This document shows positions 43,183 through 52,900 of a stretch of DNA of 64,000 nt, one piece after another. This DNA comes from Glycomyces tenuis DSM 44171 (GTDB taxonomy: Bacteria; Actinomycetota; Actinomycetes; Mycobacteriales; Micromonosporaceae): positions 217,111-281,110 of the forward strand of contig NZ_ATYW01000008.1 of the NCBI RefSeq assembly GCF_000427885.1, read 5' to 3'. Position 1 is the stretch's first letter, and each line of letters begins with the position of its first letter. The position numbers and the translations under genes were made by a program. The notes below the pieces were generated by a model that saw only the letters and a list, made by a program, of their open reading frames with translations, was not told the origin of the DNA and did no database searches.

Positions 43183-45342
43183 ATGGGAGTCGTCCAAATC
43201 GTCACGGCCACGATCGCCTTCGCCTACACGGCGCTCGCGATCGGCCTGTTCGCCCGCGCCGTGGTGCGGCTGCTCGCCACCGTCCGGCTCGGCACGGCCG
43301 ACCGCACCCGCGGCGGGGACCGCGGCAGGCGCGTCGCCACCATGCTGCGCGAGACCGTCGGGCACACCAGGATGCTCCAGTGGACCTGGATCGGGGCCGC
43401 GCACTGGTTCGTGTTCGTCGGCTTCTTCGCCCTCTTCCCGGTCCTGGCCACCGCCTACCTCGAGACGCTCAACCCCGAGTGGACACTGCCGTGGGTGGGC
43501 CACTGGGAGCCGTGGCTGCTGCTGTCCGAGATCATCGCGACCGTCACCGGGCTCGGCATCGTGTTCCTGTTCGCCGTGCGCGTGGCGAGCCAGCCGAAGG
43601 CCCACCGGGTGCCGCCGGAAGGGCTGGCCTCGGCCGACGGGCAGCGCTCCTCGTCGTCGCGGTTCGAGCACTCCCGGCAGTGGCAGGCGTTCTACATCGA
43701 GGCCACGATCTTCGCGATCGTCGCCTGCTTCTTCACGATCCGGGCCAGTGAGTTCGCGCTCGGCGGGATCGACGCGGCCTGGGCCTCGCCGATCTCGGCC
43801 GGTCTCGCGAACCTCCTCGACGGCGCCTCGACGTCGGCGCTGCACACCGCGATCACGGTCACCGCCGGGGTGAAGATCCTCGTGTCCTGGACGTTCTTCC
43901 TCATGCTCGCGCTGGTGCCGAGCATGGGCATCGGCTGGCACCGGCTGACGGCGTTCTTCAACATCTACTTCAAGCGCCACGCCGACGGCGCGCCCAGCCT
44001 GGGCGCGGTCAAACCGATGCTCATCGACGGCGAACCGGCCGACTTCGAGACCGCCGACCCCGAGACGCAGCCGTTCGGCGTCGACACCATCACCGACGTC
44101 AGCTGGAAGGGCCTGCTCGACTTCACCACCTGCACCGAATGCGGGCGGTGCCAGTCGCAGTGCCCGGCGTGGAACACCGGCAAGCCCCTCTCCCCCAAGA
44201 AGCTCGTGACCGACCTGCGGGACCACCTCTACGAGCAGGCGCCGTACCTGAAGGCCGCCGCGGAGGCGAAGCGGCGCGGCGGCGACGGGGCCGAGATCGA
44301 GCCGATCTCGATCATCGGCTCGGTCATCGACCCGGACGTGCTGTGGTCGTGCACCACGTGCGGGGCGTGCGTCGAGCAGTGCCCGGTCGACATCGAGCAC
44401 GTCGACACGATCATGGACCTGCGCCGGCACCAGACGATGATCGAGTCGGCCTTCCCCGGCGAGGCGCAGACGATGCTGCGCAACCTCGAGAACAAGGGCA
44501 ACCCGTGGGGCGAGAACCCGGCGAACCGCCTCAAGTGGGCCGAGCCGCTCGACTTCGAGGTGCCGATCGCCGAGGCCGGCGGGGACTGGGAGTACCTGTA
44601 CTGGGTGGGCTGCGCGGGCGCCTACGACCCGAAGGCGCAGAAGACGTCCAGGGCGGTGGCGACGCTGCTGCACGAGGCGGGCGTGAAGTTCGCGGTGCTC
44701 GGCGAGGCCGAGACCTGCACCGGCGACCCGGCCCGCCGCATCGGGCACGAGTTCATGTTCCAGATGTTCGCCGAGCAGAACGTGGAGGCGATCAACGGGA
44801 CCGGCGCGGTCAAGATCGTCGCGACCTGCCCGCACTGCCTGAACACCATCGGCAACGAGTACGGCGAGCTGGGCGGGAACTACGAGGTCGTGCACCACAC
44901 GCAGCTGCTGGCCGACCTGGTGGAGTCCGGCAGGATCGAACCGGTGGAGCAGCACGATGGGAAGCTCACCTACCACGACCCCTGTTACCTGGGCCGCCAC
45001 AACCGGGTCTTCACGCCGCCGCGGGAGCTGCTCGGCTCCTTCGCGGAGGTGACGGAGATGCCGCGCAACGCCGAGCGGTCGTTCTGCTGCGGCGCGGGCG
45101 GCTCCAGGATGTGGCTGGAGGAGCCGCTGGGCAAGCGCGTCAACCGCGACCGGGCGGACGAGGCGGTGGCGACCGGCGCGCAGACCGTCGCGGTGGGCTG
45201 CCCGTTCTGCTCGACGATGCTGCGCGACGGCGTGGCCGACGCGGGCAAGGAGGACGAGGTCGAGGTCGTCGACATCGCGCAGCTGCTGGCGCGGAGCCGC
45301 GAGCGGCGGGCCGGGGCCGCCGCGGCGAACGAGCAAGCGTGA
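43183..45342 (+). CDS. EtfD-like membrane Fe-S oxidoreductase (ETF:menaquinone oxidoreductase type)
   Basis: 719 residues. The N-terminal part (to about 265) has five or six helices of the NarI-like cytochrome b type. Two [4Fe-4S] motifs follow, CTECGRCQSQCP and CTTCGACVEQCP. Two CCG-type domains end the protein (VGCAGAYDPK...CPHC, and HDPCYLGRHN...FCCGAGGSRMW). The arrangement matches mycobacterial EtfD, which passes electrons from ETF and acyl-CoA dehydrogenases to menaquinone during beta-oxidation. The ATG at 43183 with GAGAGG is chosen over a frame open to 43117. No etfAB is in the window, so the partner is inferred. Confidence 0.88.
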   Translation: MGVVQIVTATIAFAYTALAIGLFARAVVRLLATVRLGTADRTRGGDRGRRVATMLRETVGHTRMLQWTWIGAAHWFVFVGFFALFPVLATAYLETLNPEWTLPWVGHWEPWLLLSEIIATVTGLGIVFLFAVRVASQPKAHRVPPEGLASADGQRSSSSRFEHSRQWQAFYIEATIFAIVACFFTIRASEFALGGIDAAWASPISAGLANLLDGASTSALHTAITVTAGVKILVSWTFFLMLALVPSMGIGWHRLTAFFNIYFKRHADGAPSLGAVKPMLIDGEPADFETADPETQPFGVDTITDVSWKGLLDFTTCTECGRCQSQCPAWNTGKPLSPKKLVTDLRDHLYEQAPYLKAAAEAKRRGGDGAEIEPISIIGSVIDPDVLWSCTTCGACVEQCPVDIEHVDTIMDLRRHQTMIESAFPGEAQTMLRNLENKGNPWGENPANRLKWAEPLDFEVPIAEAGGDWEYLYWVGCAGAYDPKAQKTSRAVATLLHEAGVKFAVLGEAETCTGDPARRIGHEFMFQMFAEQNVEAINGTGAVKIVATCPHCLNTIGNEYGELGGNYEVVHHTQLLADLVESGRIEPVEQHDGKLTYHDPCYLGRHNRVFTPPRELLGSFAEVTEMPRNAERSFCCGAGGSRMWLEEPLGKRVNRDRADEAVATGAQTVAVGCPFCSTMLRDGVADAGKEDEVEVVDIAQLLARSRERRAGAAAANEQA

Positions 45343-45400
45343 GAAATACTCGCGATAAGTAGCCGATAAAGTACGAACAGTGGTGGCCCTCGCGAGTGAA

Positions 45401-45415
45401 ATCAGATAGTCTGAT
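45401..45415. promoter_or_regulatory. Palindrome at the toxin-antitoxin start
   Basis: ATCAGA-TAG-TCTGAT is a perfect 6+3+6 inverted repeat ending three bases before the antitoxin ATG. It contains TAGTCT six bases before the start, a leaderless -10, so binding of the antitoxin complex would block the promoter. Confidence 0.6.
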
Positions 45416-45418
45416 AAC

Positions 45419-45679
45419 ATGAAGCTCATGACAGCAACCGAAGTGTCACGGAATTTCTCCGCCGTGCTCGACGCGGTCGAGCACGGCGAGACCGTCACCA
45501 TCACCAGAGGCAGCGTCCGGGTGGCCACCCTTAGTCCCGCGCCCCCGTCGAACGGAAAAGCGTTCAAGGAGTTCATGGAAGCCTGGCGGGGCAAGCTGGA
45601 CGACGAGTGGGAAGCCGACGTCCTCTCCGCCAGGGAGTCCGCCATCGATGATTTCAAGGACCCATGGGACGAAAACTGA
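45419..45679 (+). CDS. Phd/YefM-family antitoxin
   Basis: 86 residues. MKLMTATEVSRNFSAVLDAVEHGETVTITRGSVRVATLSP is the Phd/YefM DNA-binding domain; the acidic C terminus (FMEAWRGKLDDEWEADVLSA) would wrap around the toxin. The start may be 45419 or the ATG at 45428. It overlaps the PIN toxin gene by 16 bp, the standard type II arrangement. A palindrome at the promoter suggests autoregulation. Confidence 0.88.
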   Translation: MKLMTATEVSRNFSAVLDAVEHGETVTITRGSVRVATLSPAPPSNGKAFKEFMEAWRGKLDDEWEADVLSARESAIDDFKDPWDEN

Positions 45680-46068
45680 TCCTCGACACCGGCGTGCTCA
45701 TCGCAGCTGAGCGCGGCCGGTTCAGCCTGTCCGCATTCGCCGAAGACGACGATCTGGCGATCGCCGCGATCACAGTGTCCGAGCTGCTCATGGGCGTCAA
45801 ATGCGCCGACGAGCGCAGGCGGCCGAAGCGGCAAGAGCACTTCGACCAGCTGCTGAAAGTGCTCCCAGTGGAGAACTACACGCTCCAGACCGCAATAGCC
45901 CATGCCAAGCTGCGCGTCCACGCGAAGCGGGCCGGTCGACCCCGCGGCACCTTCGATCTGATCATCGCGGCCACGGCGCTCGCCACGGGACGGGTACTGG
46001 CCACCACGGACAAGGCCGCCGGCTTCGACGACCTCCCCGGGCTCGACTGCATCGTGTTGCAACCCTGA
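45664..46068 (+). CDS. vapC: PIN-domain toxin (VapC-like ribonuclease)
   Basis: 134 residues with the acidic PIN residues in LILDTGVLIAAERG (Asp), ITVSELLMGV (Glu), FDLIIAATAL (Asp) and ATTDKAAGFDD (Asp). VapC toxins cut tRNA or rRNA and stop growth when the antitoxin is lost. All active-site acids are present. A near-perfect hairpin follows about 35 bases downstream. Confidence 0.9.
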   Translation: MGRKLILDTGVLIAAERGRFSLSAFAEDDDLAIAAITVSELLMGVKCADERRRPKRQEHFDQLLKVLPVENYTLQTAIAHAKLRVHAKRAGRPRGTFDLIIAATALATGRVLATTDKAAGFDDLPGLDCIVLQP

Positions 46069-46102
46069 TACGGCAAGGTCGGCACTGAAGCCGCGGATGC
46101 GA

Positions 46103-46133
46103 AAGGGCGGTACGGGGTTCCCGTGCCGCCCTT
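46103..46133 (+). terminator. Terminator of the toxin-antitoxin operon
   Basis: AAGGGCGGTACGGG and CCCGTGCCGCCCTT form a 14-bp stem with one wobble pair and a GTT loop. Confidence 0.65.
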
Positions 46134-46178
46134 CGACTGACCGCCCGCCGTACTACTTGCGCGGGCTCCGCCGCAGTG

Positions 46179-46649
46179 TTACCCGTTCGGGCTCCGCCCG
46201 AAATAGCCCTTGAGGAGCTTCGCCGACTCCTCGGCGAGGACGCCGCCGTAGACCTCGGGGTTGTGGTTCAGCCGCGGATCGCGCACCACGTCCCACAGCG
46301 AGCCCACCGCGCCGGTCTTGGGCTCCCACGCGCCGAAGACGATCGCACCGACGCGGGCCAGCACCGCCGCGCCCGCGCACATCGTGCACGGCTCCAAGGT
46401 GACCACCAGCGTGCAGCCCTCGAGCCGCCAGCCGTCGCCGTGGCGGGCGGCGGCCTCGCGCAGGGCCAGGATCTCGGCGTGGGCGGTGGGGTCGGCGAGG
46501 GCTTCGCGCCGGTTGGCGGCCGCGGCCAGTTCGCGGCCGCCGGGGTCGTAGACCACCGCGCCCACCGGGAGGTCGCCACCGGAGTCCGCCGCGGCCTCCA
46601 GGGCGCGGCGCATCAGGCGCCGGTGGGCCTCGCGGCGGGTCTCGTGCAC
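46179..46649 (-). CDS. tadA: tRNA-specific adenosine deaminase TadA
   Basis: 156-residue cytidine-deaminase-fold enzyme. Zinc ligands and the catalytic Glu are in TAHAEILAL (HAE) and EPCTMCAGA (PCxxC). It converts A34 of tRNA-Arg(ACG) to inosine. GTG start, 13 bases after the stop of its usual actinobacterial partner gene, so they are co-transcribed. The N terminus (MHETRREAHRRLMRRALEAA) is slightly extended. Confidence 0.93.
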   Translation of the reverse strand: MHETRREAHRRLMRRALEAAADSGGDLPVGAVVYDPGGRELAAAANRREALADPTAHAEILALREAAARHGDGWRLEGCTLVVTLEPCTMCAGAAVLARVGAIVFGAWEPKTGAVGSLWDVVRDPRLNHNPEVYGGVLAEESAKLLKGYFGRSPNG

Positions 46650-46662
46650 GGTGCCGGGGAGG

Positions 46663-47169
46663 CTAGGCGCCCGAGGCCGATTCGAGGGCCTCGGCGAAGC
46701 CGAGCGCCTCGGCGACTTCGGAGACGACGTCGGAGGGCATCATGCCTTCCTTGGCGCACAGGGCGAGGAGGGTGGCCCCGCCGACGCCGAGGTCGCCGAG
46801 CAGGTCGGCCTCGCCCACCGGCTCGGCGTCGAGCTCGGTGGGGCGGGCGCTGATCGACTCCTCGTCTTCGGTGTCGATCTCGTCGGTGTCCTCGGGCTCC
46901 AGGTCCCCGAGCAGCGCCTCGCCCAGGCGCGACTGCGAGGCGTACTCGGCATCGGAGCCGAAGGTGCGCAGGTCGTCGCCGTTGTCGAGACGCATGACGG
47001 TCAGGTACTCGTCGTCGGCGTCGACGAAGAGCAGCGTCAGGTCGGCGTCAGGGTAGGCCTCACGCATGACCTCGGCGGCGTCCTCGATGTCGGCCACGTC
47101 GTCGAGATCGACCTCCGTGGCGTCCCACTCGTCGCCCTCGCGGCCCACAGCCACAGCGAAATACGACAC
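46663..47169 (-). CDS. tRNA adenosine deaminase-associated protein
   Basis: 168 residues beginning VSYFAVAVGREGDEWDATEVDLDDV, with a strongly acidic middle and a helical C terminus (GGATLLALCAKEGMMPSDVV). This matches the actinobacterial family named for its constant position next to tadA; no activity is established. The GTG at 47169 is preferred over a TTG eight codons upstream because it puts the conserved SYFAVA segment at the N terminus. Confidence 0.85.
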   Translation of the reverse strand: MSYFAVAVGREGDEWDATEVDLDDVADIEDAAEVMREAYPDADLTLLFVDADDEYLTVMRLDNGDDLRTFGSDAEYASQSRLGEALLGDLEPEDTDEIDTEDEESISARPTELDAEPVGEADLLGDLGVGGATLLALCAKEGMMPSDVVSEVAEALGFAEALESASGA

Positions 47170-47262
47170 GATCCGTCCCCGTTTTCTGTTCAATGGACCA
47201 GCTTCTCAAAGGAATCAGCTGCCCGGACGATCAACTGAAGGATGTGGTGGCCTGGGTTGGCA

Positions 47263-47625
47263 TTACCACAGGATCCAATTGCCGGTCAGCACAAGGTACA
47301 GCTCGACTGAGAGTCCCGTGACTCCAGCGGCTGTCCCTGCGACGGCGGCTACGCCGACCGCGACACCGCGGTCACCGTAGCGCGCCAGCGCTGCTGCCAC
47401 GACAGTTGCGATCGTACTCGCGGCCAAAGTCACCCAGGCGAACCCCGCCCCCGTTCTGGCGAAGGCGAGGAGCCACAGCATCACCCACAGCGCTGTGAGC
47501 GCCGAACCCACCGCGACCGCCCCGACCCTGATCGGGTGGGGTTCCCTCCAGTGCGGCCTGCCGGAGCGCGCGGTGGGCGCGCCGGGGCCGGGCCAGGAGG
47601 TGGCGCGGATGGGTCCGTCATGCAT
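47263..47625 (-). CDS. Small membrane protein of unknown function
   Basis: 120 residues: a Pro/Arg-rich N terminus (about 30 residues) and three hydrophobic segments (about 33-55, 60-80, 88-115). No family is recognised. It overlaps the PrsW protease gene by 8 bp, so it is the last gene of the kinase-regulator-STAS-PrsW operon. It could be a partner or substrate of PrsW, but that is inference from position. Confidence 0.6.
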   Translation of the reverse strand: MHDGPIRATSWPGPGAPTARSGRPHWREPHPIRVGAVAVGSALTALWVMLWLLAFARTGAGFAWVTLAASTIATVVAAALARYGDRGVAVGVAAVAGTAAGVTGLSVELYLVLTGNWILW

Positions 47626-48997
47626 AAGAGACAGGGTACGTGGGCGGGCCGGGCGGCGGCGGGGGCTGCACGGATGGGACCGGCAGCGGCATGACCGGCA
47701 GCGCGGGCGGCTCGACGGCGCGGACCTTCCCGTCGGGGAAGGTGACGTGGTAGCGGGTGCCGTCCCAGGTGGCGGCGGGCATCTGCGGGTCGCGGCCGGT
47801 GTAGGCGCCGCGGGCGGCGGCCATGCGGTACAGGTCGGAGCCGATGCGCTGCTGGTCGTAGCGGCCGCCGATGGCGGCGACGTCGAGCTGCTCGGCGGCG
47901 TCGGAGGCGGACTGCTGGAAGTCCTTCATGGCCCGTTCGCCATCGGGGCCGGCGACGCGGCGGGCCCAGGCGCGGGCGGCGGCGCGGCGGGAGAACGTCG
48001 CCAAAGACGCCAGCTCGGGCGGGGAGATCAGGCCGCTGGCGACGTAGGGGGCCAGGACGGTCTGGGTGCGGCGGGCGTCGGCGGCCCGCAGCCACAGCGC
48101 GAGGCCGACCATGGTGAAGAACAGGGGCATGAGGAACGCGGGGTAGAGCGCGAACCACAGCGCCGGCAGCTCGAGTTCGGCACCGATGACGGAGGAGCCG
48201 TTCCACAGGGCGTGGAGCGCCATGCCGCACAGGAGCATGCCGACGATCCAGGCGGCCTGGACGCCGGTCCTGCCGGGGCGCCGTGCCGCTTTGCCGAGGC
48301 CGATCGCGGACAGGCCGATCATGAGCGGGTGGGCGAACATGGTGGCGAGGCCGCGGAGGAGGACCAGCTGGGTGACCAGGGCGATCCCGGCGGACTCGTC
48401 GAGGATCTGGGTGCCGGAGACGTAGGTGCCGGAGGCGTACAGGACGTTCTCGGCGACGGCGAAGCCGGCACCGGAGAGGCCGCAGTAGACGATGGCGTCG
48501 AGGGTGCCGGTGAAGTGGGCCCGGGCGAGCCAGAGGACGAGCAGGGGCCCGGCGAGTTTGGTGATCTCCTCGATGACGGGGGCGCTGACGACGGCGGCGA
48601 GGTCGGTGCTGAGGCCGTTCTCGTGGAGGAGGTAGGCGGCGCCGGTGTTGACGCCGAGGGAGATCGCGGTGGAGACGCACGCGCCCCAGCCGAAGCAGAA
48701 CGCCAGGACGAGCCAGGGGCGCCTGCGGTGGCGGCCGAGCCACACGAAGGTGGCGATCAGGACCGGGGCGGGCACGAACGCGGCGACGAGGCCGACGCCG
48801 GCGGCCTCGGCTCCGGCGCCGTCGACGATGGACCAGCCCAGGACGGTGAGGCCGCCCGCGAAGAGCAGGGCGCAGCCGGTAGCGGTGAGGGCGCGCGCCC
48901 GCCTGCGGTGGCCGGCGACGGCCAGGACGGCCCCGATGAGGGCCAGGGCGGCCGCGGCGGTGAGGACGAGGAGGAGTTCGCGGGTCTGGTCGCTCAC
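47618..48997 (-). CDS. PrsW-family intramembrane metalloprotease
   Basis: 459 residues with about eight or nine hydrophobic segments in the first 310. PrsW motifs are present: APVIEEITK with the Glu-Glu pair, FAVAENVLY and MALHALWN. The last 130 residues are cytosolic and Pro-rich at the end. In Bacillus PrsW cleaves an anti-sigma factor in the membrane; no anti-sigma gene is beside it here. It overlaps the STAS gene by 4 bp, linking it to a partner-switching-type signalling operon. Confidence 0.88.
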   Translation of the reverse strand: MSDQTRELLLVLTAAAALALIGAVLAVAGHRRRARALTATGCALLFAGGLTVLGWSIVDGAGAEAAGVGLVAAFVPAPVLIATFVWLGRHRRRPWLVLAFCFGWGACVSTAISLGVNTGAAYLLHENGLSTDLAAVVSAPVIEEITKLAGPLLVLWLARAHFTGTLDAIVYCGLSGAGFAVAENVLYASGTYVSGTQILDESAGIALVTQLVLLRGLATMFAHPLMIGLSAIGLGKAARRPGRTGVQAAWIVGMLLCGMALHALWNGSSVIGAELELPALWFALYPAFLMPLFFTMVGLALWLRAADARRTQTVLAPYVASGLISPPELASLATFSRRAAARAWARRVAGPDGERAMKDFQQSASDAAEQLDVAAIGGRYDQQRIGSDLYRMAAARGAYTGRDPQMPAATWDGTRYHVTFPDGKVRAVEPPALPVMPLPVPSVQPPPPPGPPTYPVSYA

Positions 48998-49350
48998 GCG
49001 GGGGCCTCCGGGCCTGGTTCGGCGCCCGGGTCGTCGCGGATGACGAAGTGCTCGCCGATGCCGGAGACGGCCAGGAGCCGTTTGAGGAAGTCGCCGAGGT
49101 TGGCGAGGACGAGGACGGACCGGGAGCGGGCGGCGGCGCGGCTGAGGACCACGAGCGTCCCCAGGCCCCGCGAGTCGCAGAAGGTCACGCCCTCCATGTC
49201 GAGGACGACGCGGACGGGGTCCTCCCCGAGCGCCTCGTTGACGGCGTCGGACAGCCGCGGAGCGGTCTGGAGGTCGATTTCGCCGGTCAGCGCCACGATC
49301 GTCTCGTTCGATTCGCGGTAAACCGAAATGTCGAGCTTTTGGTGTACCAC
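48994..49350 (-). CDS. STAS-domain anti-sigma-factor antagonist
   Basis: 118 residues, one STAS domain. The phosphorylatable Ser is in VTFCDSRGLGTL, and the N terminus (LDISVYRESNETIVALTGEIDLQTAP) is typical. In its unphosphorylated form such a protein binds an anti-sigma kinase and frees a sigma factor. It lies between a response regulator (21-base gap) and PrsW (4-bp overlap). A SpoIIE-type phosphatase at 56.1-58.1 kb is a plausible activator. Confidence 0.9.
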   Translation of the reverse strand: MVHQKLDISVYRESNETIVALTGEIDLQTAPRLSDAVNEALGEDPVRVVLDMEGVTFCDSRGLGTLVVLSRAAARSRSVLVLANLGDFLKRLLAVSGIGEHFVIRDDPGAEPGPEAPA

Positions 49351-49371
49351 GCCCCCAACCCTAACTGAAAA

Positions 49372-49926
49372 CTAATCGGTGCCGGGTTCGAGGAGCGCGA
49401 GGATCTCGGCGATCTCGTCGTCGGGGCCGTGTTTCTTCTGCCACTCGGCGAGGTCGCCGTAGGCCCTGCGGAGGCGCCTGATGAGGCCGTCCTCGCGTTC
49501 GCGCAGGTCGCGGGTGCGTTCGGAGGTGTGGCGGAGGGCCTGGCCCTGGGACCACAGGTCGATGAAGACCTTGACCTTGGTGCGCAGCATCCAGGGGTCG
49601 AACGGTTTGGTGATGTAGTCGACGGCGCCGACGGAGTAGCCGCGCATGGCCAGGTGGGCGTCGCGGTCGGCGGCGGTGAGGAAGATGATCGGCGTGTGGC
49701 GGGTCTTCTCGCGCTGCTTGATGTGGCGGGCGGTCTCGAAGCCGTCCATGCCGGGCATCTGGGCGTCGAGGAGGATCGCGGCGAAGTCCTCGGACAGGAG
49801 CCGCTTGAGGGCCTCCTCGCCGGAGGTGACGGCGATGGTCGCCACCGGCAGGCCCTGGAGGATCGCCTCGAGGGCGAGGAGGTTCTCGGATCTGTCGTCT
49901 ACGAGCAGTACGCGCGCTGTGCTCAT
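49372..49926 (-). CDS. Response regulator with receiver domain and helical tail
   Basis: 184 residues. A receiver domain (1-125) has the phosphoacceptor Asp54 in ILLDAQMPGMDG and Lys in YITKPFD. The 60-residue C terminus is helical and charged (RTRDLREREDGLIRRLRRAYGDLAEWQKKH), without a DNA-binding or enzymatic domain. Its start overlaps the hybrid kinase stop by 4 bp, so it is the likely phosphorylation partner. It may signal by protein contact, perhaps to the STAS protein. Confidence 0.9.
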   Translation of the reverse strand: MSTARVLLVDDRSENLLALEAILQGLPVATIAVTSGEEALKRLLSEDFAAILLDAQMPGMDGFETARHIKQREKTRHTPIIFLTAADRDAHLAMRGYSVGAVDYITKPFDPWMLRTKVKVFIDLWSQGQALRHTSERTRDLREREDGLIRRLRRAYGDLAEWQKKHGPDDEIAEILALLEPGTD

Positions 49927-52900
49927 GCGGTGTCTCCATCGGTCGGGGCGTCATTCTCTCCCCGCTCGCCGCCGCCGCCGGTGGCGGGGTCGTCTTCGCG
50001 GGGGGCCGTCCCGATCCACTGTGACATGGTGTCGAGGAGCAGGTCCAGGTCGACCGGTTTGGTGAGGTAGGCGCTGGCGCCGGCCGAGACGGACTTCTCG
50101 CGCTGCTCGGCGAGGGCCTGGGCGGTGAGGAAGATGATCGGCAGCTCGGCGAACTGGGGCATGCGGCGGATGACGCGGGTGGTCTCGTTGCCGTCCATGC
50201 CCGGCATCATCGAGTCCATGAGGACGACGTCGATGTCCGGGTGGTGCTGGAGGGCGTCGATGCCGTCGGCGCCGTTCTCGGCGTAGTGGACGCGGATGCC
50301 GTGCAGTTCGAGCGCGGCGGTCAGCGCGAAGACGTTGCGGATGTCGTCGTCGACGATGAGGACGGTGGCGCCGTCGAGGTGCTGGGCGGCCGCCGACGAG
50401 GACGGCGTCTCGGGCGCGCCGGTCAGGATCGAGGGCCCGCGGGTCTCCTCGACGGGCGGCAGCTCCGTGGTGTGGACGGGGAACTCCTCGTCGTCGTCGA
50501 TCTCGGCGGGGACGACGAAGGTGAACACCGAGCCTTCGGAGCCGGTGCGTTCGATGAAGACGTCGCCGCCGAGCATCTGCGACAGGGACTTGGAAATCGA
50601 CAGGCCGAGGCCGGTGCCGCCGAAGTTGCGGCGGGTGGTGCCGTCGGCCTGCTGGAACGGCTCGAAGATGATGGTCTTCTTGTTCGCGGGGACGCCGATG
50701 CCGGTGTCGATGACCGAGAACGAGACGCGTTCGCCGGCGGAGTTGAGGCGCGGGGCGTCGAAGCGCAGGTCGGAGGGGACGCGCCTGACCGCGAGGGTCA
50801 CCGAGCCGGTGCGGGTGAACTTGACGGCGTTGGACAGCAGGTTCCGCAGGACCTGCTGGAACTTCTGGCCGTCGGTCTGGAGCACCACCGGGACGCCGGG
50901 ACCGACGTCGACGGTGAAGCGCAGGTCCTTGTCCTCGGCCTGGGGCCGGAAGGTCGCCTCGATGTCGCCGAGGGCTTCGGCGAGGTCGAGGGGGTGCACG
51001 GAGACGTCCATGCGCCCGGCCTCGATCTTGGACAGGTCGAGGATGTCGTCGATGAGGGTGAGCAGGTCGGTGCCGGCGTTGTGGATGGTGCGGGCGAACT
51101 CGATCTGCCGGTCCGAGAGGTTGTTGTCGGCGTTCTCGGACAAGAGCCTGGCGAGCAGCAGCAGCGAGTTCAGGGGCGTGCGCAGCTCGTGGGAGACGTT
51201 GGCGAGGAACTCGGACTTGTACTTGGAGGCCTGGGCGAGCTGCTCGGCCTTCTCCTCGATGTCCTGGCGGGCGGATTCGACCTCGAGGTTCTTGACCTCG
51301 ATGGCCTTGTTCTGCGCGGACAGGAGCGTCGCCTTCTCCTCGAGTTCGACGTTGGTCTCCTTGAGCCGGTCGGACTGGGCCCGGAGCTCCTGGGCCATGC
51401 GCTGGGACTCGCGCAGGAGGACCTCGGTGCGGGCGTTGCCCTCGATGGTGGCGAGGGTGACGCCGACGTTGGGCGCGAGCGAGTCGAGGAACTTCTTGTG
51501 GAGCCCGGAGTAGGTGTTGAACGAGGCGAACTCGATGACGCCGCGGACCTTGTCGCCGAACTGGACGGGCAGGATGATCAGGTCCGTCGGGGTGGCCTGG
51601 CCGAGCCCGGAGGAGATCTCGAGGTAGCCCTCGGGGATGTCGTGGAGGTGGATGGTGCGCTTGGAGGCCGCGGCCTGCCCGACCATGCCCTCGTTCTCCT
51701 CGATGATGATCTTCTCGCCGGGGCTGGGGTGCCCGTAGACGGCGTTGAGCCGGTAGGTGACGTGCCCGGAGACGTCCTCGTGGCGGACGTAGAACGTGGA
51801 GGTCTGGGCGTCGATGAGGCTGGTGACCTCGTCGAGGATCATGCGGGTGACCTCTTCGATGTTCCTGCGGCCCTGGAGGAGCGAGGAGACGCGCGCGAGG
51901 TTGGAGTTGAGCCAGTCGGCGTCGGTGTTCTGGCGGGTCTTGTCCCGCAGGGCGGTGATCATCTGGTTGATCGACTCGGTGAGGTCGGCGATCTCGCCGG
52001 CGGCCTCGAAGTCGACCGACTGGGTCAGGTCGCCTCGGGCGACGGCGTGGGCGACGTTGGCGATGGCCCGCAGCTGGAGGGTCAGGGTCGCGGCGAGCGA
52101 GTTGACGTTGCGGGTGAGGGCGAGCCAGGTGCCGGCGACGCCGGCGACCTCGGCCTGGCCGCCGAGGTTGCCTTCGACGCCGACTTCGCGGGCGACGCGG
52201 GTGACCTCTCCGGCGAAGCTGGAGAGCTGGTCGACCATGGTGTTGACGGTGTTCTTGAGTTCGAGGATCTCGCCTTGGGCGTCGACGGTGATCTGGCGGG
52301 TGAGGTCGCCGCGGGCGACCGCGGTGGTGACCTCGGCGATGTTGCGGACCTGGCCGGTGAGGTTCGAGGCCATCGAGTTGACGTTGTCGGTGAGGTCCTT
52401 CCAGGTGCCCGAGACGCCCGGGACGTTGGCCTGGCCGCCGAGGCGGCCTTCGGTGCCGACCTCGCGGGCGACGCGCGTGACCTCCCCGGAGAACTGCGAG
52501 AGCTGCTCGACCATCGAGTTGAGGGTGGTCTTCAGTTCGAGCATCTCGCCTTGGGCGTCGACGGTGATCTGGCGGGTGAGGTCGCCGCGGGCGACCGCGG
52601 TGGCGACGGAGGAGATGTTGCGGACCTGCGCGGTCAGGTTCGAGGCCATCGAGTTGACGTTGTCGGTGAGCGCTTCCCAGATGCCGGAGACGCCTTGGAC
52701 GTTCGCCTGGCCGCCGAGCTTGCCGTCGGTGCCGACCTCGCGGGCGACGCGCGTGACCTCGTCGGCGAACTGCGAGAGCTGCGCGACCATCGAGTTCATC
52801 GTCGATTTGAGTTCGAGCATCTCGCCGCGGGCGTCGACGGTGATCTGCCGCGACAGGTCGCCGTCGGCCACCGCGGTGGCGACGGAGGAGATGTTGCGGA

